Of a DNA stretch of 64,000 nt, positions 49,557 to 57,799 are shown in pieces. Within the stretch, counting starts at the first letter, position 1, and each line of letters begins with the position of its first letter. Both the position numbers and the translations under genes were made by a program. The DNA is from Salinithrix halophila. Its GTDB lineage: Bacteria > Bacillota > Bacilli > Thermoactinomycetales > DSM-45169. The stretch lies in assembly GCF_042650125.1 (NCBI RefSeq), contig NZ_JBHSAP010000018.1, forward strand, positions 372,001 to 436,000. Direction: 5' to 3'. The notes beneath the pieces were generated by a model. The model was not told where the DNA came from, did no database searches, and worked only from the letters and a program-made list of their open reading frames with translations.

Positions 49557-50353
49557 TAAAGGGTGAAATTGCGCCGGTTAAAAACCATCACCGCAGACAG
49601 AAGGGAAATCGCTGAAATCAGCAGGAAAAATACCGAATCGGCAGGCTCCCCTTGACCCGCAAAAAGTTCGGCGCTGTTATAATAATGGGCAAAGGAAAAC
49701 CAACGTAGAAATTCCACACCCTCCTGAAGGCTTCCGATCCCGTTCAGCAAATAACTACCTAAAAACAAGCCGATGGCAGACATGGATGCCTTCTGGGAGT
49801 CGGAGGCGGCCGATGATAGCAGGAGCGAAACACTACCGATAGCAATCAGCATCATCCAGCCATACAAGAAACTCATCCAGATCCCCTCCCAACGTGGGGT
49901 TTCTTCCACCGTCAGGAGCGATCCCCAGAGAAAGAAAAGGCCGACTCCCGCAAATAGAAGATAGACCACCGGTAGAACGAAGAATTTAGCCACCACCACC
50001 TGAGTGCGACTCACCGGGCGGGAAAGAAGCAATCCCAGGGTCCCCCGATCCACCTCCCGTGCCAGGAGGCCGCTCCCCGTCACAGCGGCAAACAGCCCCC
50101 CGACAAGCAGCCAGCTGATCTGAAAGTGTTGGGAAGCAAGAAATCCGTTAATCGTAGTCACAGCTTCCAGTTGGTCCCCCATCATGGCTTTTAGATAGTC
50201 CGGCATCGTTTTTAAAAACTCATTAAACCCTGGATTGTTTTTGATCGAGTTAAATACTGGGATCCTCAGCACCGTCATCAACCCTAGGATAGCGCTCCAG
50301 ATGAGAAAAGACCGCCTTAATCCCCACAAGTTACGTCGAAAAATGGCCATCAT
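49556..50353 (-). CDS. ABC-2 type exporter permease
   Basis: 265 residues with six predicted helices and a central soluble loop after helix 1 (GFNEFLKTMPDYLKAMMGDQ). LLAREVDRGTLGLLLSRPVSRTQ is the conserved ABC-2 coupling segment, cited in part. Its start overlaps the ATPase stop by 4 bases. Cargo unknown; resembles Bacillus multidrug or antibiotic exporters. Confidence 0.9.
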   Translation of the reverse strand: MMAIFRRNLWGLRRSFLIWSAILGLMTVLRIPVFNSIKNNPGFNEFLKTMPDYLKAMMGDQLEAVTTINGFLASQHFQISWLLVGGLFAAVTGSGLLAREVDRGTLGLLLSRPVSRTQVVVAKFFVLPVVYLLFAGVGLFFLWGSLLTVEETPRWEGIWMSFLYGWMMLIAIGSVSLLLSSAASDSQKASMSAIGLFLGSYLLNGIGSLQEGVEFLRWFSFAHYYNSAELFAGQGEPADSVFFLLISAISLLSAVMVFNRRNFTL

Positions 50354-51237
50354 AAACCTTCCCTCCCTTCGTAATAATCAGCAAAGACTTCTTCCAAGCT
50401 CGCGTCTCTCACATGGAGGTTCTCCAGAGGATACCGGCTCAAAACTGCCAGGAGTGCCTGAAGATCTCCCTGATAATGAAAACGAACGCGAGAAGATTCC
50501 GGCTGTTCTAAATCATCGACGGCCACTGCTGTCAATTCCTCGATGGGGACTTCGCCCGAAAAGATCGCCTCCACCACTTTGCGCCGACTTTTCTTCAGCT
50601 CACCAACTTCCTTCACAAGCACCAGCCGCCCCCTCCGGATCAGCCCGACTCTGTCACAGGTCTTTTCTACCTCCGATAGAATATGAGAAGACATAAAAAT
50701 GGTTTTGCCCCGTTTTTTCTCCTCCAAGATCAAATCGGTAAAGGCTTGTTGCATTCGGGGGTCCAAACCGGAGGTCGGCTCATCCAGGATCAACAACTCC
50801 GGATCGTGCATAAAGGCCTGAATCAATCCGATTTTTTGTCGCATTCCCTTAGAGCATCCCTTCAGCTTAACTGCTGGATCGATCTCGAAACGCTCCGTCA
50901 ACCGGCGTTGAAAAGCGGGGTCCACCCCACCGCTGAGTCGTCCGCAATAATCGAGCACCTCATCCCCTGTCATATCCTCATACAGGGCGACATCTCCGGA
51001 CAGATAGCCGATGCGGCGACGGATCTGACGTCCCTGCCTCCGACAGTCCATGCCCATCACCTCTGTCCGTCCCGACGTAGGCCGGACAAAGTCCAGCAGG
51101 CAATGGATCGTCGTTGATTTTCCTGCACCATTGGGCCCTAGGAAGCCAAAGATTTCCCCCTCCCCGACTTTCAAACTAAGGTTCTCCACCGCCCGTGTGC
51201 TGCCGTATTCTTTGGTAAGTTCAATCAGCTGGAGCAT
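50350..51237 (-). CDS. ABC transporter ATP-binding protein
   Basis: 295 residues. Walker A GPNGAGKST, Q-loop LSGDVALYEDMTG, signature KGCSKGMRQKIGL (a KGMRQ variant of LSGGQ), Walker B LLILDEPTSGLD and switch His in FMSSHILSE. The C-terminal extension is typical of ABC-2 drug exporters. It overlaps the TetR regulator gene by 17 bases. Confidence 0.93.
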   Translation of the reverse strand: MLQLIELTKEYGSTRAVENLSLKVGEGEIFGFLGPNGAGKSTTIHCLLDFVRPTSGRTEVMGMDCRRQGRQIRRRIGYLSGDVALYEDMTGDEVLDYCGRLSGGVDPAFQRRLTERFEIDPAVKLKGCSKGMRQKIGLIQAFMHDPELLILDEPTSGLDPRMQQAFTDLILEEKKRGKTIFMSSHILSEVEKTCDRVGLIRRGRLVLVKEVGELKKSRRKVVEAIFSGEVPIEELTAVAVDDLEQPESSRVRFHYQGDLQALLAVLSRYPLENLHVRDASLEEVFADYYEGREGL

Positions 51238-51889
51238 CGTTCTTTTCCTCCTTCCGGTACAGCCCGTACCGTAGAATCTTCAAATATTCTTCCATCTCCT
51301 TCATGACACCGTCCAATACACGGTTTAATTGTTCCAGATTGAACCCCCCTTCCCCACTGAAACGGGACAGGTATTTCTCCCCGATGGATTCTAAAACGGT
51401 TACAAACAATTCCATTCCTTTTTGTGGGTCAATATCTTCTCGAAAGCGGGAATAATCAATTCCTTCAAAAAAGCGGCCCCAGTGTTCACGACCAAGGCGT
51501 TCCCGCCGAACTTCCAACTCCCGGCGGATCTCCCGAGTCGGATCAACGAAAGCAGCCATCAGGAATCGGGACCGGTCCGGGTGTTCATGGAACATGCGAA
51601 ATTTTACACGGTTGGCTTGAAGAAGACGTTCAGACAGGTCGGAAGAGAGTTCGGGTAAATGTTCATAATAGTAACGGATGGAGAAATCGAGGCAGTCGTC
51701 GAGCGCAGCCAGAAAGAGATTTTTTTTGGTCCCAAAATAATGGAAAAGCAACCCTTTGGAAATCCCCGACTCTTGGATGATTCGGTTGGTAGATCCCTTT
51801 TCATAGCCTCTATCCGCGAATTCCCGTACAGCCGCATCCAGTACCGCACGCCGCTTCTCTTGCGGCATTTCTGGTTTTTCTCTTCTCAT
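51221..51889 (-). CDS. TetR-family regulator of the adjacent ABC exporter
   Basis: 222 residues. N-terminal helix-turn-helix: EKRRAVLDAAVREFADRGYE and SGISKGLLFHYFGTKKNLF, cited in parts. ATG 51889 lies 7 bases after GGGAGGGG. The promoter region has two copies of a palindromic operator, one over the -35 and one between the -10 and the gene, so autorepression with induction by an exported compound is inferred. First gene of regulator-ATPase-permease. Confidence 0.93.
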   Translation of the reverse strand: MRREKPEMPQEKRRAVLDAAVREFADRGYEKGSTNRIIQESGISKGLLFHYFGTKKNLFLAALDDCLDFSIRYYYEHLPELSSDLSERLLQANRVKFRMFHEHPDRSRFLMAAFVDPTREIRRELEVRRERLGREHWGRFFEGIDYSRFREDIDPQKGMELFVTVLESIGEKYLSRFSGEGGFNLEQLNRVLDGVMKEMEEYLKILRYGLYRKEEKNDAPAD

Positions 51890-51906
51890 AACATCCCCTC
51901 CCGGAA

Positions 51907-51956
51907 TTGACCAATCGGTCAATTCCATAATACGCCATTATCGACCGATTGGTCAA
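51907..51956 (-). promoter_or_regulatory. Promoter with two TetR operators
   Basis: On the minus strand: -35 TTGACC (51956-51951), 18-base spacer, -10 TATTAT (51932-51927). Operator 1 TTGACCAATCGGTCAA at 51907-51922; operator 2 TCGACCGATTGGTCAA at 51941-51956. The two palindromes share 15 of 16 bases when one is inverted. Confidence 0.85.
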
Positions 51957-51963
51957 TAAATCA

Positions 51964-52001
51964 TTTAAAAAAACCCCGCCTTTTTTAACAAAGACGAGGT
52001 C
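51964..52001 (-). terminator. Terminator after lysA
   Basis: ACCTCGTC/GGCGGGGT imperfect stem followed on the minus strand by TTTTTTT. Confidence 0.72.
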
Positions 52002-52055
52002 AGTCATTTCTCGATTTTCAATCGAAGAGGCGTGGGCAAGTCCCTCATCGTCTCT

Positions 52056-53384
52056 TTACCCCTGAGCCGGTTCAGCCGTTGGCACCCGTTCCGGCAGGCA
52101 GTCATTTCGGATAAGGTCATCCAGGCTTTCCCGGCGAACCACCAAGGAAGACTCACCGTCACGGACGAAAACGACGGCGGGACGGCGCACCCGGTTGTAA
52201 TTGTTGGCCATGGAATAATTGTAGGCACCGGTGCAGCTGACGGCTAGGAGATCCCCTGTTTTCACCTGAGGGAGAACGGCGTCCCAGATTAGCATATCCC
52301 CGCTTTCACAAAGTTTGCCGGCAACGGAAACGGTCTCTTGCATTTCCTCTTTAGCACGGTTGGCAAGCATGGCCTCATAAGCAGCCTGGTAGAGAGCCGT
52401 TCGGGGGTTGTCATTCATCCCTCCATCGACGGCGATATACTTGCGTACCCCCGCCACTTCTTTCATCGTACCGACCGTGTATAGGGTCGTACCCGCTTCT
52501 CCAACAATACTGCGACCCGGCTCCAACCAGATCTCCGGTACCCCCGCTTCCCCAAACCCAGCCCGCACACCGGCGGCAATCGCTTCGACATAGGCGGAGA
52601 CGGGCAGAGGCCGATCTTCTCCGCTGTAGCGAATGCCAAAGCCTCCGCCCAAGTTAAGGATCCGGGTTTGAAGGCCGAGAGAGGAGCGGCATTCCCTGGA
52701 TAGCTGAGCCATCTTTTCAATGGCAAGAGAAAAACCGTCTGTTTCGAATATTTGACTCCCGATATGGCAATGGAAACCCAAGAGCTCCAACGATTCTGCT
52801 GCAATAGCCTTTGCTGCTGCCCGCATCACCTGTCCGCTTTGGTAGTCGAAGCCAAACTTGGAATCCTCTTGGCCGGTCTGGATGTAATTATGGGTATGGG
52901 CCTCCACTCCAGGGGTTGTACGGAGCAGGATTTGGGCTTTCATTTCTTTGTCTGCGGCTAGGCCGGCCAACAGTTCCAGTTCAATGAAATTGTCGACAAC
53001 AAAAAGTCCCACTCCCGCTTCCAAAGCCATCTCCAATTCCTCGGGGGTTTTGTTGTTCCCGTGGAAATAAATCCGCTCCGGCGGGAATCCGGCTTTCAGG
53101 GCCGTATACAGTTCCCCGTCCGAAACCACATCCAGCCGAAGCCCTTCCTCCGCTACCACCCGGCACATGGCCAGCGTGCTGAAGGCTTTACTTGCGTAAG
53201 CCACCTGGAAGGGCAATCCCGTATGACGGAAAGCGGCGATGAATTGGCGCATTCGTTCCCGGATCAGCGCTTCGTCCACAATATAAAGGGGGGTGCCATA
53301 CCGCGCCGCGAGCTCGACGGTATCGCATCCTCCAATTTCCAGATGTCCCTGCCCATTGATCCGGCTGGTTCCGTGTAAGTGCAT
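52056..53384 (-). CDS. lysA: Diaminopimelate decarboxylase
   Basis: Last step of lysine synthesis. PLP enzyme of fold III: the PLP lysine is in FQVAYASKAFSTLAM, with GFHCHIGSQI, NLGGGFGIRY, EPGRSIVGEAG and CESGDML. 442 residues. ATG 53384 after GGAGAGGAGAC. It is under a lysine riboswitch and ends at a terminator; it follows spoVA as in B. subtilis. Confidence 0.97.
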   Translation of the reverse strand: MHLHGTSRINGQGHLEIGGCDTVELAARYGTPLYIVDEALIRERMRQFIAAFRHTGLPFQVAYASKAFSTLAMCRVVAEEGLRLDVVSDGELYTALKAGFPPERIYFHGNNKTPEELEMALEAGVGLFVVDNFIELELLAGLAADKEMKAQILLRTTPGVEAHTHNYIQTGQEDSKFGFDYQSGQVMRAAAKAIAAESLELLGFHCHIGSQIFETDGFSLAIEKMAQLSRECRSSLGLQTRILNLGGGFGIRYSGEDRPLPVSAYVEAIAAGVRAGFGEAGVPEIWLEPGRSIVGEAGTTLYTVGTMKEVAGVRKYIAVDGGMNDNPRTALYQAAYEAMLANRAKEEMQETVSVAGKLCESGDMLIWDAVLPQVKTGDLLAVSCTGAYNYSMANNYNRVRRPAVVFVRDGESSLVVRRESLDDLIRNDCLPERVPTAEPAQG

Positions 53385-53407
53385 GGATGGGTCTCCTCTC
53401 CGTCTCT

Positions 53408-53640
53408 TTGAAAAGAAAAAAGCAACGGACGAATACGTCTGTTGCCTAGAACGCAGTCCTCCTGATGGTAGCTCTCCGCAAAGCTGCGGCAGTCCCCTGC
53501 TTGTTTAGCAGGAGACCAGTACAGCGGCTTCGGCATCCACTGTACTTCGGCAGGCAACCCTTTCCCTTTTTTTCATCGATGCCTTTCTCCAAAAAGGTAC
53601 TGATGCAACCTGCGCCTCTACACAATCAGAGCTTTGATTA
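53408..53640 (-). promoter_or_regulatory. Lysine riboswitch (L box)
   Basis: On the minus strand the L-box core is seen: GTAGAGGCGCAGGTTGCA with AGTA, GGAGAAAGGC, GAAAGGGTTGCCTGCCGAAG, the CTCCTGC/GCAGGGG arm with loop TAAACAA, and GGAGAGCTACCATC. It ends in a terminator, stem GCAACAGACG/CGTCCGTTGC at 53422-53445, followed by TTTTTTC. It controls lysA. Confidence 0.95.
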
Positions 53641-53726
53641 GCTTGAATAGGTTGTTCCGATAAACTAATTACCTTGGAGGATACCACAATCCCGACAGCA
53701 TGCCAAGAGACAAAAGGCTGATTTTT

Positions 53727-54308
53727 TCAATGGGGAACAGGAATGTCCAGGCCACTTTTTTCCATGATCAGATGGACGGCCTTGGTCGTTACCGGTGCCC
53801 CCCATAAACGATCATCATGATGGGCCATTTTCCCTACATCACCAATTCCGACTACGAGCGGAAAACGGAATCGATTCAAGACATCCACTGTATCCCCGTA
53901 GATGCGCAGAGGGCCCTCCGGCAGTTCCACACCCTCCTTGTCTACGCCATGTTGTACGATCCGGCCTTCCCGGTCTAAGGCAACATGAACTGACACCCCG
54001 GCCACCTCCGGGCAGTTAGAGGCCACCGCCACCACCCCGAGAACATCGACTTCCGGGTGGCTGACGACGTATTCAAGCGCTTTTTCCCCTTTGCCCTTCC
54101 AACGGGATCCGCAGTCATCAAACATGATCAACACAGGATCGTAAGCAGCCGACCGGATCAATTCCACCAATTCTGGCCCTGTCAGCGGCGTTGGATTGCC
54201 GGCTGAGGCGGAGATACAACGTCCCCCAATTCGCCTCGCCACTGCTTCCACCGTCTCCTGTGCGACCCGATCCCCATCCGTGATCAAGATCACTTGCCGC
54301 TTTGTCAC
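53727..54308 (-). CDS. spoVAEa: Stage V sporulation protein AEa
   Basis: 193-residue soluble protein, QVILITDGDRVAQETVEAVAR at the start (cited as a feature) and FDDCGSRWKGKGEKAL, HPEVDVLGVVAVASN. Part of the SpoVA operon that moves dipicolinic acid into and out of spores. GTG start 54308, 6 bases after the spoVAEb stop. Last gene of the operon here; no spoVAF follows. Confidence 0.9.
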   Translation of the reverse strand: MTKRQVILITDGDRVAQETVEAVARRIGGRCISASAGNPTPLTGPELVELIRSAAYDPVLIMFDDCGSRWKGKGEKALEYVVSHPEVDVLGVVAVASNCPEVAGVSVHVALDREGRIVQHGVDKEGVELPEGPLRIYGDTVDVLNRFRFPLVVGIGDVGKMAHHDDRLWGAPVTTKAVHLIMEKSGLDIPVPH

Positions 54309-54314
54309 GAATCA

Positions 54315-54668
54315 TCATCCCTTCGGGCGGAAAATCAAGGCGGTGAAGAAGCCAAAGATAATGGCTGCCGAGATACCTGCACTAGTAACCTGGAAAATCC
54401 CCGACAAAACACCGATCAAGCCGTGTTCCCTCGACTCCTCTAGAGCTCCGTTAACCAGGGAATTCCCGAAACTGGTAATAGGAACCGAAGCCCCCGCCCC
54501 GGCAAATTTGATTAACGGTTCGTACAAACCGAACCCCGCCAAGACGGCACCGACCACCACGAAGGTGCTCAAAATGTGGGCAGGCGTGAGGGGAGTCAAA
54601 TCCATAAGCAATTGCCCGATGACACAGATCAGACCTCCGACAAGAAAAGCAGTCCAGATAGAACCCAT
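54315..54668 (-). CDS. spoVAEb: Stage V sporulation protein AEb
   Basis: 117-residue membrane protein. FLVGGLICVIGQLLMDL, GFGLYEPLIKFAGAGASVPI and TSAGISAAIIFGFFTALIFRPKG identify AEb rather than AC, which is longer at about 150 residues with a different N-terminus. ATG 54668 after GAAGGAGGAAGC. Directly follows spoVAB with a 36-base gap, so spoVAC and spoVAD are missing in between. Confidence 0.92.
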   Translation of the reverse strand: MGSIWTAFLVGGLICVIGQLLMDLTPLTPAHILSTFVVVGAVLAGFGLYEPLIKFAGAGASVPITSFGNSLVNGALEESREHGLIGVLSGIFQVTSAGISAAIIFGFFTALIFRPKG

Positions 54669-54704
54669 AGTAAGCTTCCTCCTTCAAACAGAAATGTGGA
54701 TAGT

Positions 54705-55127
54705 TTAATGCGAAGATAGTACGAGCCACTGAAATAGAGAGCCAGCCACCTTGCCAAAGACCATTGCCATCAACAGGTACAGGATATAACCTTGGAACCG
54801 AATTCGCTTGGCTAAAATCGGCAACACGTTGAGTACTTCCGTCAAAGCTGCCGCCAAGAGACCAATAAAGCACCCGCCTATCAACCCGAGAGGGACTGTG
54901 CTGATCACAGGCAGGAAACCGACCCATCCCCGAAAATCCACCCAGGTGGAGAAAATCGCCCCTAGAATAAGGGCGTATTCGTAAAGATAGACAAACCTCT
55001 TCGTACGACTCATCACCGTCAGGCGGGGGATGAGATCTAGAACCGTGAGAAAGGCGACAAAACCGCTGCCGACAGCCAGACCACCAGCGAGACCAACGAA
55101 TGCAAGGATGGCATTATTCAGGACCAT
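54705..55127 (-). CDS. spoVAB: Stage V sporulation protein AB
   Basis: 140-residue membrane protein with four to five helices. GLAGGLAVGSGFVAFLTVLDLIPRL is characteristic. ATG 55127 after GGGAGGATCCCT overlaps the spoVAA end by 14 bases. Component of the spore DPA channel system. Confidence 0.9.
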   Translation of the reverse strand: MVLNNAILAFVGLAGGLAVGSGFVAFLTVLDLIPRLTVMSRTKRFVYLYEYALILGAIFSTWVDFRGWVGFLPVISTVPLGLIGGCFIGLLAAALTEVLNVLPILAKRIRFQGYILYLLMAMVFGKVAGSLFQWLVLSSH

Positions 55128-55740
55128 AGGGATCCTCCCGTCGCTGTTTTGCCTTCTCATGGTCGATGACATACTGGTCTAGATTTTCCTGGTATAGAAA
55201 AACCTCCAGTTCCAACGGGCTGGGCTCATCGTTAAATTTTCGCTTGAACAGGTGATTGAAAAAGAGGATCATGCCAAGGCCAATGCCAATAGAATAGGGA
55301 ATTTGCAGGATGAGAGGGCTTGAGTTTCTCACCCCTGTCATCAGGTAATAAATGCGCTCATGGACATCCTTCATGCTGACATCGGTATGAAAGTTCATAA
55401 TCGCCAGCCCTGATCCGACAAACAGGATGAGCCAGACCAAGGCGACAGAGAAGGCTGCTGGTACCTTCGGGCGGCTTTTCAGTTCCACGATGGTATGGGA
55501 CAACCCCACACTTTCGATGTCCAAACTCCCATTCCTCCGGCGAATCACCTCAAGCACATCCATCAACTCCACAACTGCAAGACTTCCCTGATCCCTTCCG
55601 AAACGAAAGACCGGAAGATTCTCTAGGGACTCTTCCTCTCCCTCCGCCAGAAGCCGAGCAACATCCTTCACCCGTAAAACCTGGCCGGGGCTGGCATGGA
55701 CCCGTTTTCGCATCTGAACATAGATCCTCTTTGAAGCCAC
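55114..55740 (-). CDS. spoVAA: Stage V sporulation protein AA
   Basis: 208 residues: a soluble N-terminal region (IYVQMRKRVHASPGQVLRVKDVA) and two C-terminal helices (FSVALVWLILFVGSGLAIM; PYSIGIGLGMILFFNHLF). First gene of the spoVA operon, GTG 55740 after GGGGGAG. In B. subtilis it follows sigF; here a terminator and a MITE-like element lie between. Confidence 0.9.
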   Translation of the reverse strand: MASKRIYVQMRKRVHASPGQVLRVKDVARLLAEGEEESLENLPVFRFGRDQGSLAVVELMDVLEVIRRRNGSLDIESVGLSHTIVELKSRPKVPAAFSVALVWLILFVGSGLAIMNFHTDVSMKDVHERIYYLMTGVRNSSPLILQIPYSIGIGLGMILFFNHLFKRKFNDEPSPLELEVFLYQENLDQYVIDHEKAKQRREDPYGPE

Positions 55741-55794
55741 GGCACACTCCCCCTGACGGGTTTAGTATGTGCGTCCTCTGCCTCTTCCCATACA

Positions 55795-55821
55795 AAAAAG
55801 CACCCCCTGAAGGAGAGTGCC
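55795..55821 (-). terminator. Terminator of the sigF operon
   Basis: On the minus strand GCACTCTCC/GGGGGTGC with loop TTCA, then TTTTTTG. A near copy of the stem lies at 56056-56076, on the other side of the inserted element. Confidence 0.82.
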
Positions 55822-56053
55822 AGATTATTGACAAAGTCTTTCCGTAGGCCGGTTTCCAGCGATGCGCCTGTTGGACCGACCACCTAGCGGAGTGTCCGGA
55901 GGCTCCAACCGTTTTGCGGCCACACCCGCTTTTCCTTTGGCCGCTGGTTGGAGCCGGAGGGCACGGAGCGGACAGTCCCCACATCTGCGGGAGGAACATC
56001 GGGCGCGGAGTCGGAAATCCGGCCTCGCGTCCCCGTCCGGTTTGTCAGTAGCT
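55822..56053 (-). mobile_element. MITE-like element, copy B (232 bp)
   Basis: Ends are inverted: AGATTATTGACAAAG at 55822 on the plus strand and AGCTACTGACAAAC from 56053 on the minus strand. Compared with copy A it carries an extra internal hairpin: GGCTCCAACC...GCGGCCA (about 55901-55922) pairs with TGGCCGC..GGTTGGAGCC (about 55938-55955). The 37-bp block identical to copy A is at 55986-56022. It is flanked by imperfect copies of the sigF terminator stem (55800-55821 and 56056-56076). Confidence 0.78.
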
Positions 56054-56085
56054 TCGCACTCCCTGAAGGAGATGCCTTCTTTTCA

Positions 56086-56859
56086 CTAAGCAGTCCCGTC
56101 GTCGATCTCATCGCGAATACGCCGAATGATCTTTTTTTCCAACCGGGAGACTTGAACCTGGGAAATACCAAGTCGATCCGCCACCTCTGATTGTGTCTGA
56201 TCCTTGAAAAAACGCAAGTAAACGATCAGCCTTTCCCGCTCATTCAATCGGTTGATCGCTTCTTTGAGGGCGATCTTATCGAACCAGGATTCCTCCGATT
56301 CATCAGCAATCTGATCCATCAGGGTGATGGGGTCGCCATCGTTTTCATAAACGGTCTCATGGATGGAGGTAGGAGCCCGATTGGCTTCCTGGGCAAAGAC
56401 GATTTCCTCCGCGGTCACCCCCATCTCCTCGGCCAGTTCGTGGACAGATGGGGAGCGGCCCAGTTTTTTCGTCAGCTCGTCTTTCGACTTTCGAACCCGG
56501 TTGGATAGCTCTTTGAGTGATCGGCTCACCTTTACCATCCCGTCGTCACGTAAAAAGCGTTGGATTTCACCGATGATCATCGGAACAGCATAGGTGGAAA
56601 ATTTCACCTCATAACTGAGATCAAACTTGTCCACTGCTTTCAGGAGACCGATACAACCGATCTGGAAAAGGTCCTCTGCTTCATACCCGCGATTGAGAAA
56701 ACGTTGAACCACAGACCAGACCAGTCGGATATTATGCTGAACAAGCCGATCTCTTGCAGTGTGGTCACCCTTTTGACTCATTCGGATTAACTTCTTAACC
56801 TCTTTGTCGGACAGATGAGGGTGGCGGGAGTTTCGTACATCGGAGTCCATAGCCGCCAC
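56086..56859 (-). CDS. sigF: RNA polymerase sigma-F factor
   Basis: Forespore-specific sigma factor. Region 2: GDHTARDRLVQHNIRLVWSVVQRFLNRGYEAEDLFQIGCIGLLKAVDKFD (described, not continuous). Region 3 follows, then region 4: RERLIVYLRFFKDQTQSEVADRLGISQVQVSRLEKK. 257 residues. It starts one base after the spoIIAB stop, in the spoIIA operon. Confidence 0.97.
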   Translation of the reverse strand: MAAMDSDVRNSRHPHLSDKEVKKLIRMSQKGDHTARDRLVQHNIRLVWSVVQRFLNRGYEAEDLFQIGCIGLLKAVDKFDLSYEVKFSTYAVPMIIGEIQRFLRDDGMVKVSRSLKELSNRVRKSKDELTKKLGRSPSVHELAEEMGVTAEEIVFAQEANRAPTSIHETVYENDGDPITLMDQIADESEESWFDKIALKEAINRLNERERLIVYLRFFKDQTQSEVADRLGISQVQVSRLEKKIIRRIRDEIDDGTA

Positions 56860-56860
56860 C

Positions 56861-57316
56861 TCAGTTACGAATCGTATGTTGGTGGGTTTTGAGAACCTTG
56901 ACTAGTCGGACCCGTGTGCCTTTTCCTGCTTGGCTTACAATCTCCACTTCATCCATGAAGTTCTCCATGATGGTAAAACCCATCCCGGAACGCTCCAATT
57001 CCGGCTTGGACGTGTACAAAGGTTGTCGGGCTTCCTCTACGTCGTCGATGCCAAGCCCTCTGTCACTAATTTCAATGGAGACCTTTTGCCCTTCAATCTC
57101 CGTGCGGATGGTGATGATTCCATCTGTCCGCTCTTCATACCCGTGAATGACGGCATTGGTCACCGCTTCCGATACGACGGTCTTGATGTCTGTCAGCTCT
57201 TCCATTGTTGGGTCCAACTGAGAAATAAAAGAGGCCACCGCCACCCTGGCAAACGATTCGTTTTCCGAGCGGCTGGCAAAGGTCAGCTCCATGAAGTTCT
57301 TATGTACCCCGTTCAT
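56861..57316 (-). CDS. spoIIAB: Anti-sigma-F factor SpoIIAB
   Basis: Serine kinase of the GHKL type that binds sigma-F and phosphorylates SpoIIAA. N-box EAVTNAVIHGYE, G1 DRGLGIDDVEEA, G2 ERSGMGFTIMENFMD. 151 residues from ATG 57316, which overlaps the spoIIAA stop by four bases (ATGA); the frame opens 5 codons earlier without need. Confidence 0.97.
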   Translation of the reverse strand: MNGVHKNFMELTFASRSENESFARVAVASFISQLDPTMEELTDIKTVVSEAVTNAVIHGYEERTDGIITIRTEIEGQKVSIEISDRGLGIDDVEEARQPLYTSKPELERSGMGFTIMENFMDEVEIVSQAGKGTRVRLVKVLKTHQHTIRN

Positions 57317-57666
57317 GATGCCACCCCGCAAGCACGGATCGCCGCATCCTCATCCTCATAAAAAGAGAGAATTTTAAACATCCCGGAAAGTTCGAAGAGG
57401 CGTCGGATGGAAGGCTGTACCGAGCAAACCCCCATCCGACCGCCTAACTGGGAAACCTGTCGATATCTACCCAGGATGACGCCCAATCCTGAACTGTCCA
57501 TGAACGAAAGTTCGGATAGGTTGAGGACCAGGTTCGTATCGATCCCTTTCGACAATTCCTCCTCCATCTGTTTACGAACGTCAGAGGCAGTGTGGTGATC
57601 CAATTCGCCGGACAGACGGACGATGAGAACATTTCTTCGGCGAGACACATCGACATACAGGCTCAT
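57313..57666 (-). CDS. spoIIAA: Anti-sigma-F factor antagonist SpoIIAA
   Basis: STAS-domain protein that releases sigma-F from SpoIIAB. The phosphorylated serine lies in FMDSSGLGVILGRYR. 117 residues from ATG 57666, the length of the B. subtilis protein; the GTG at 57678 is too close to GAGGGG. Confidence 0.97.
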   Translation of the reverse strand: MSLYVDVSRRRNVLIVRLSGELDHHTASDVRKQMEEELSKGIDTNLVLNLSELSFMDSSGLGVILGRYRQVSQLGGRMGVCSVQPSIRRLFELSGMFKILSFYEDEDAAIRACGVAS

Positions 57667-57756
57667 TTCTTTTGTCACCCCTCAGGCATCGGTAGGTTCG
57701 TCCTAATGGTTTCTACGGACGGACTGGAGGTTCCTTCTCGTTGACAAAAGAACCAA

Positions 57757-57793
57757 AAAATCGGGAAGCCCCGCGAGGGACTTCCCGATTTGT
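57757..57793 (-). terminator. Terminator after dacF
   Basis: AAATCGGGAAG-CCC/GGG-CTTCCCGATTT stem with a 5-base loop, then TTTTGG on the minus strand, right after the dacF stop. Confidence 0.9.
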
Positions 57794-57799
57794 CAAACA

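Noticed and set aside
55550..56171. Several open frames crossing the region between sigF and spoVAA, and the one at 29056-29361
   Set aside because: They run through the MITE-like repeat in different frames. The shared peptide-level similarity between them comes from the repeat DNA, not from a gene.
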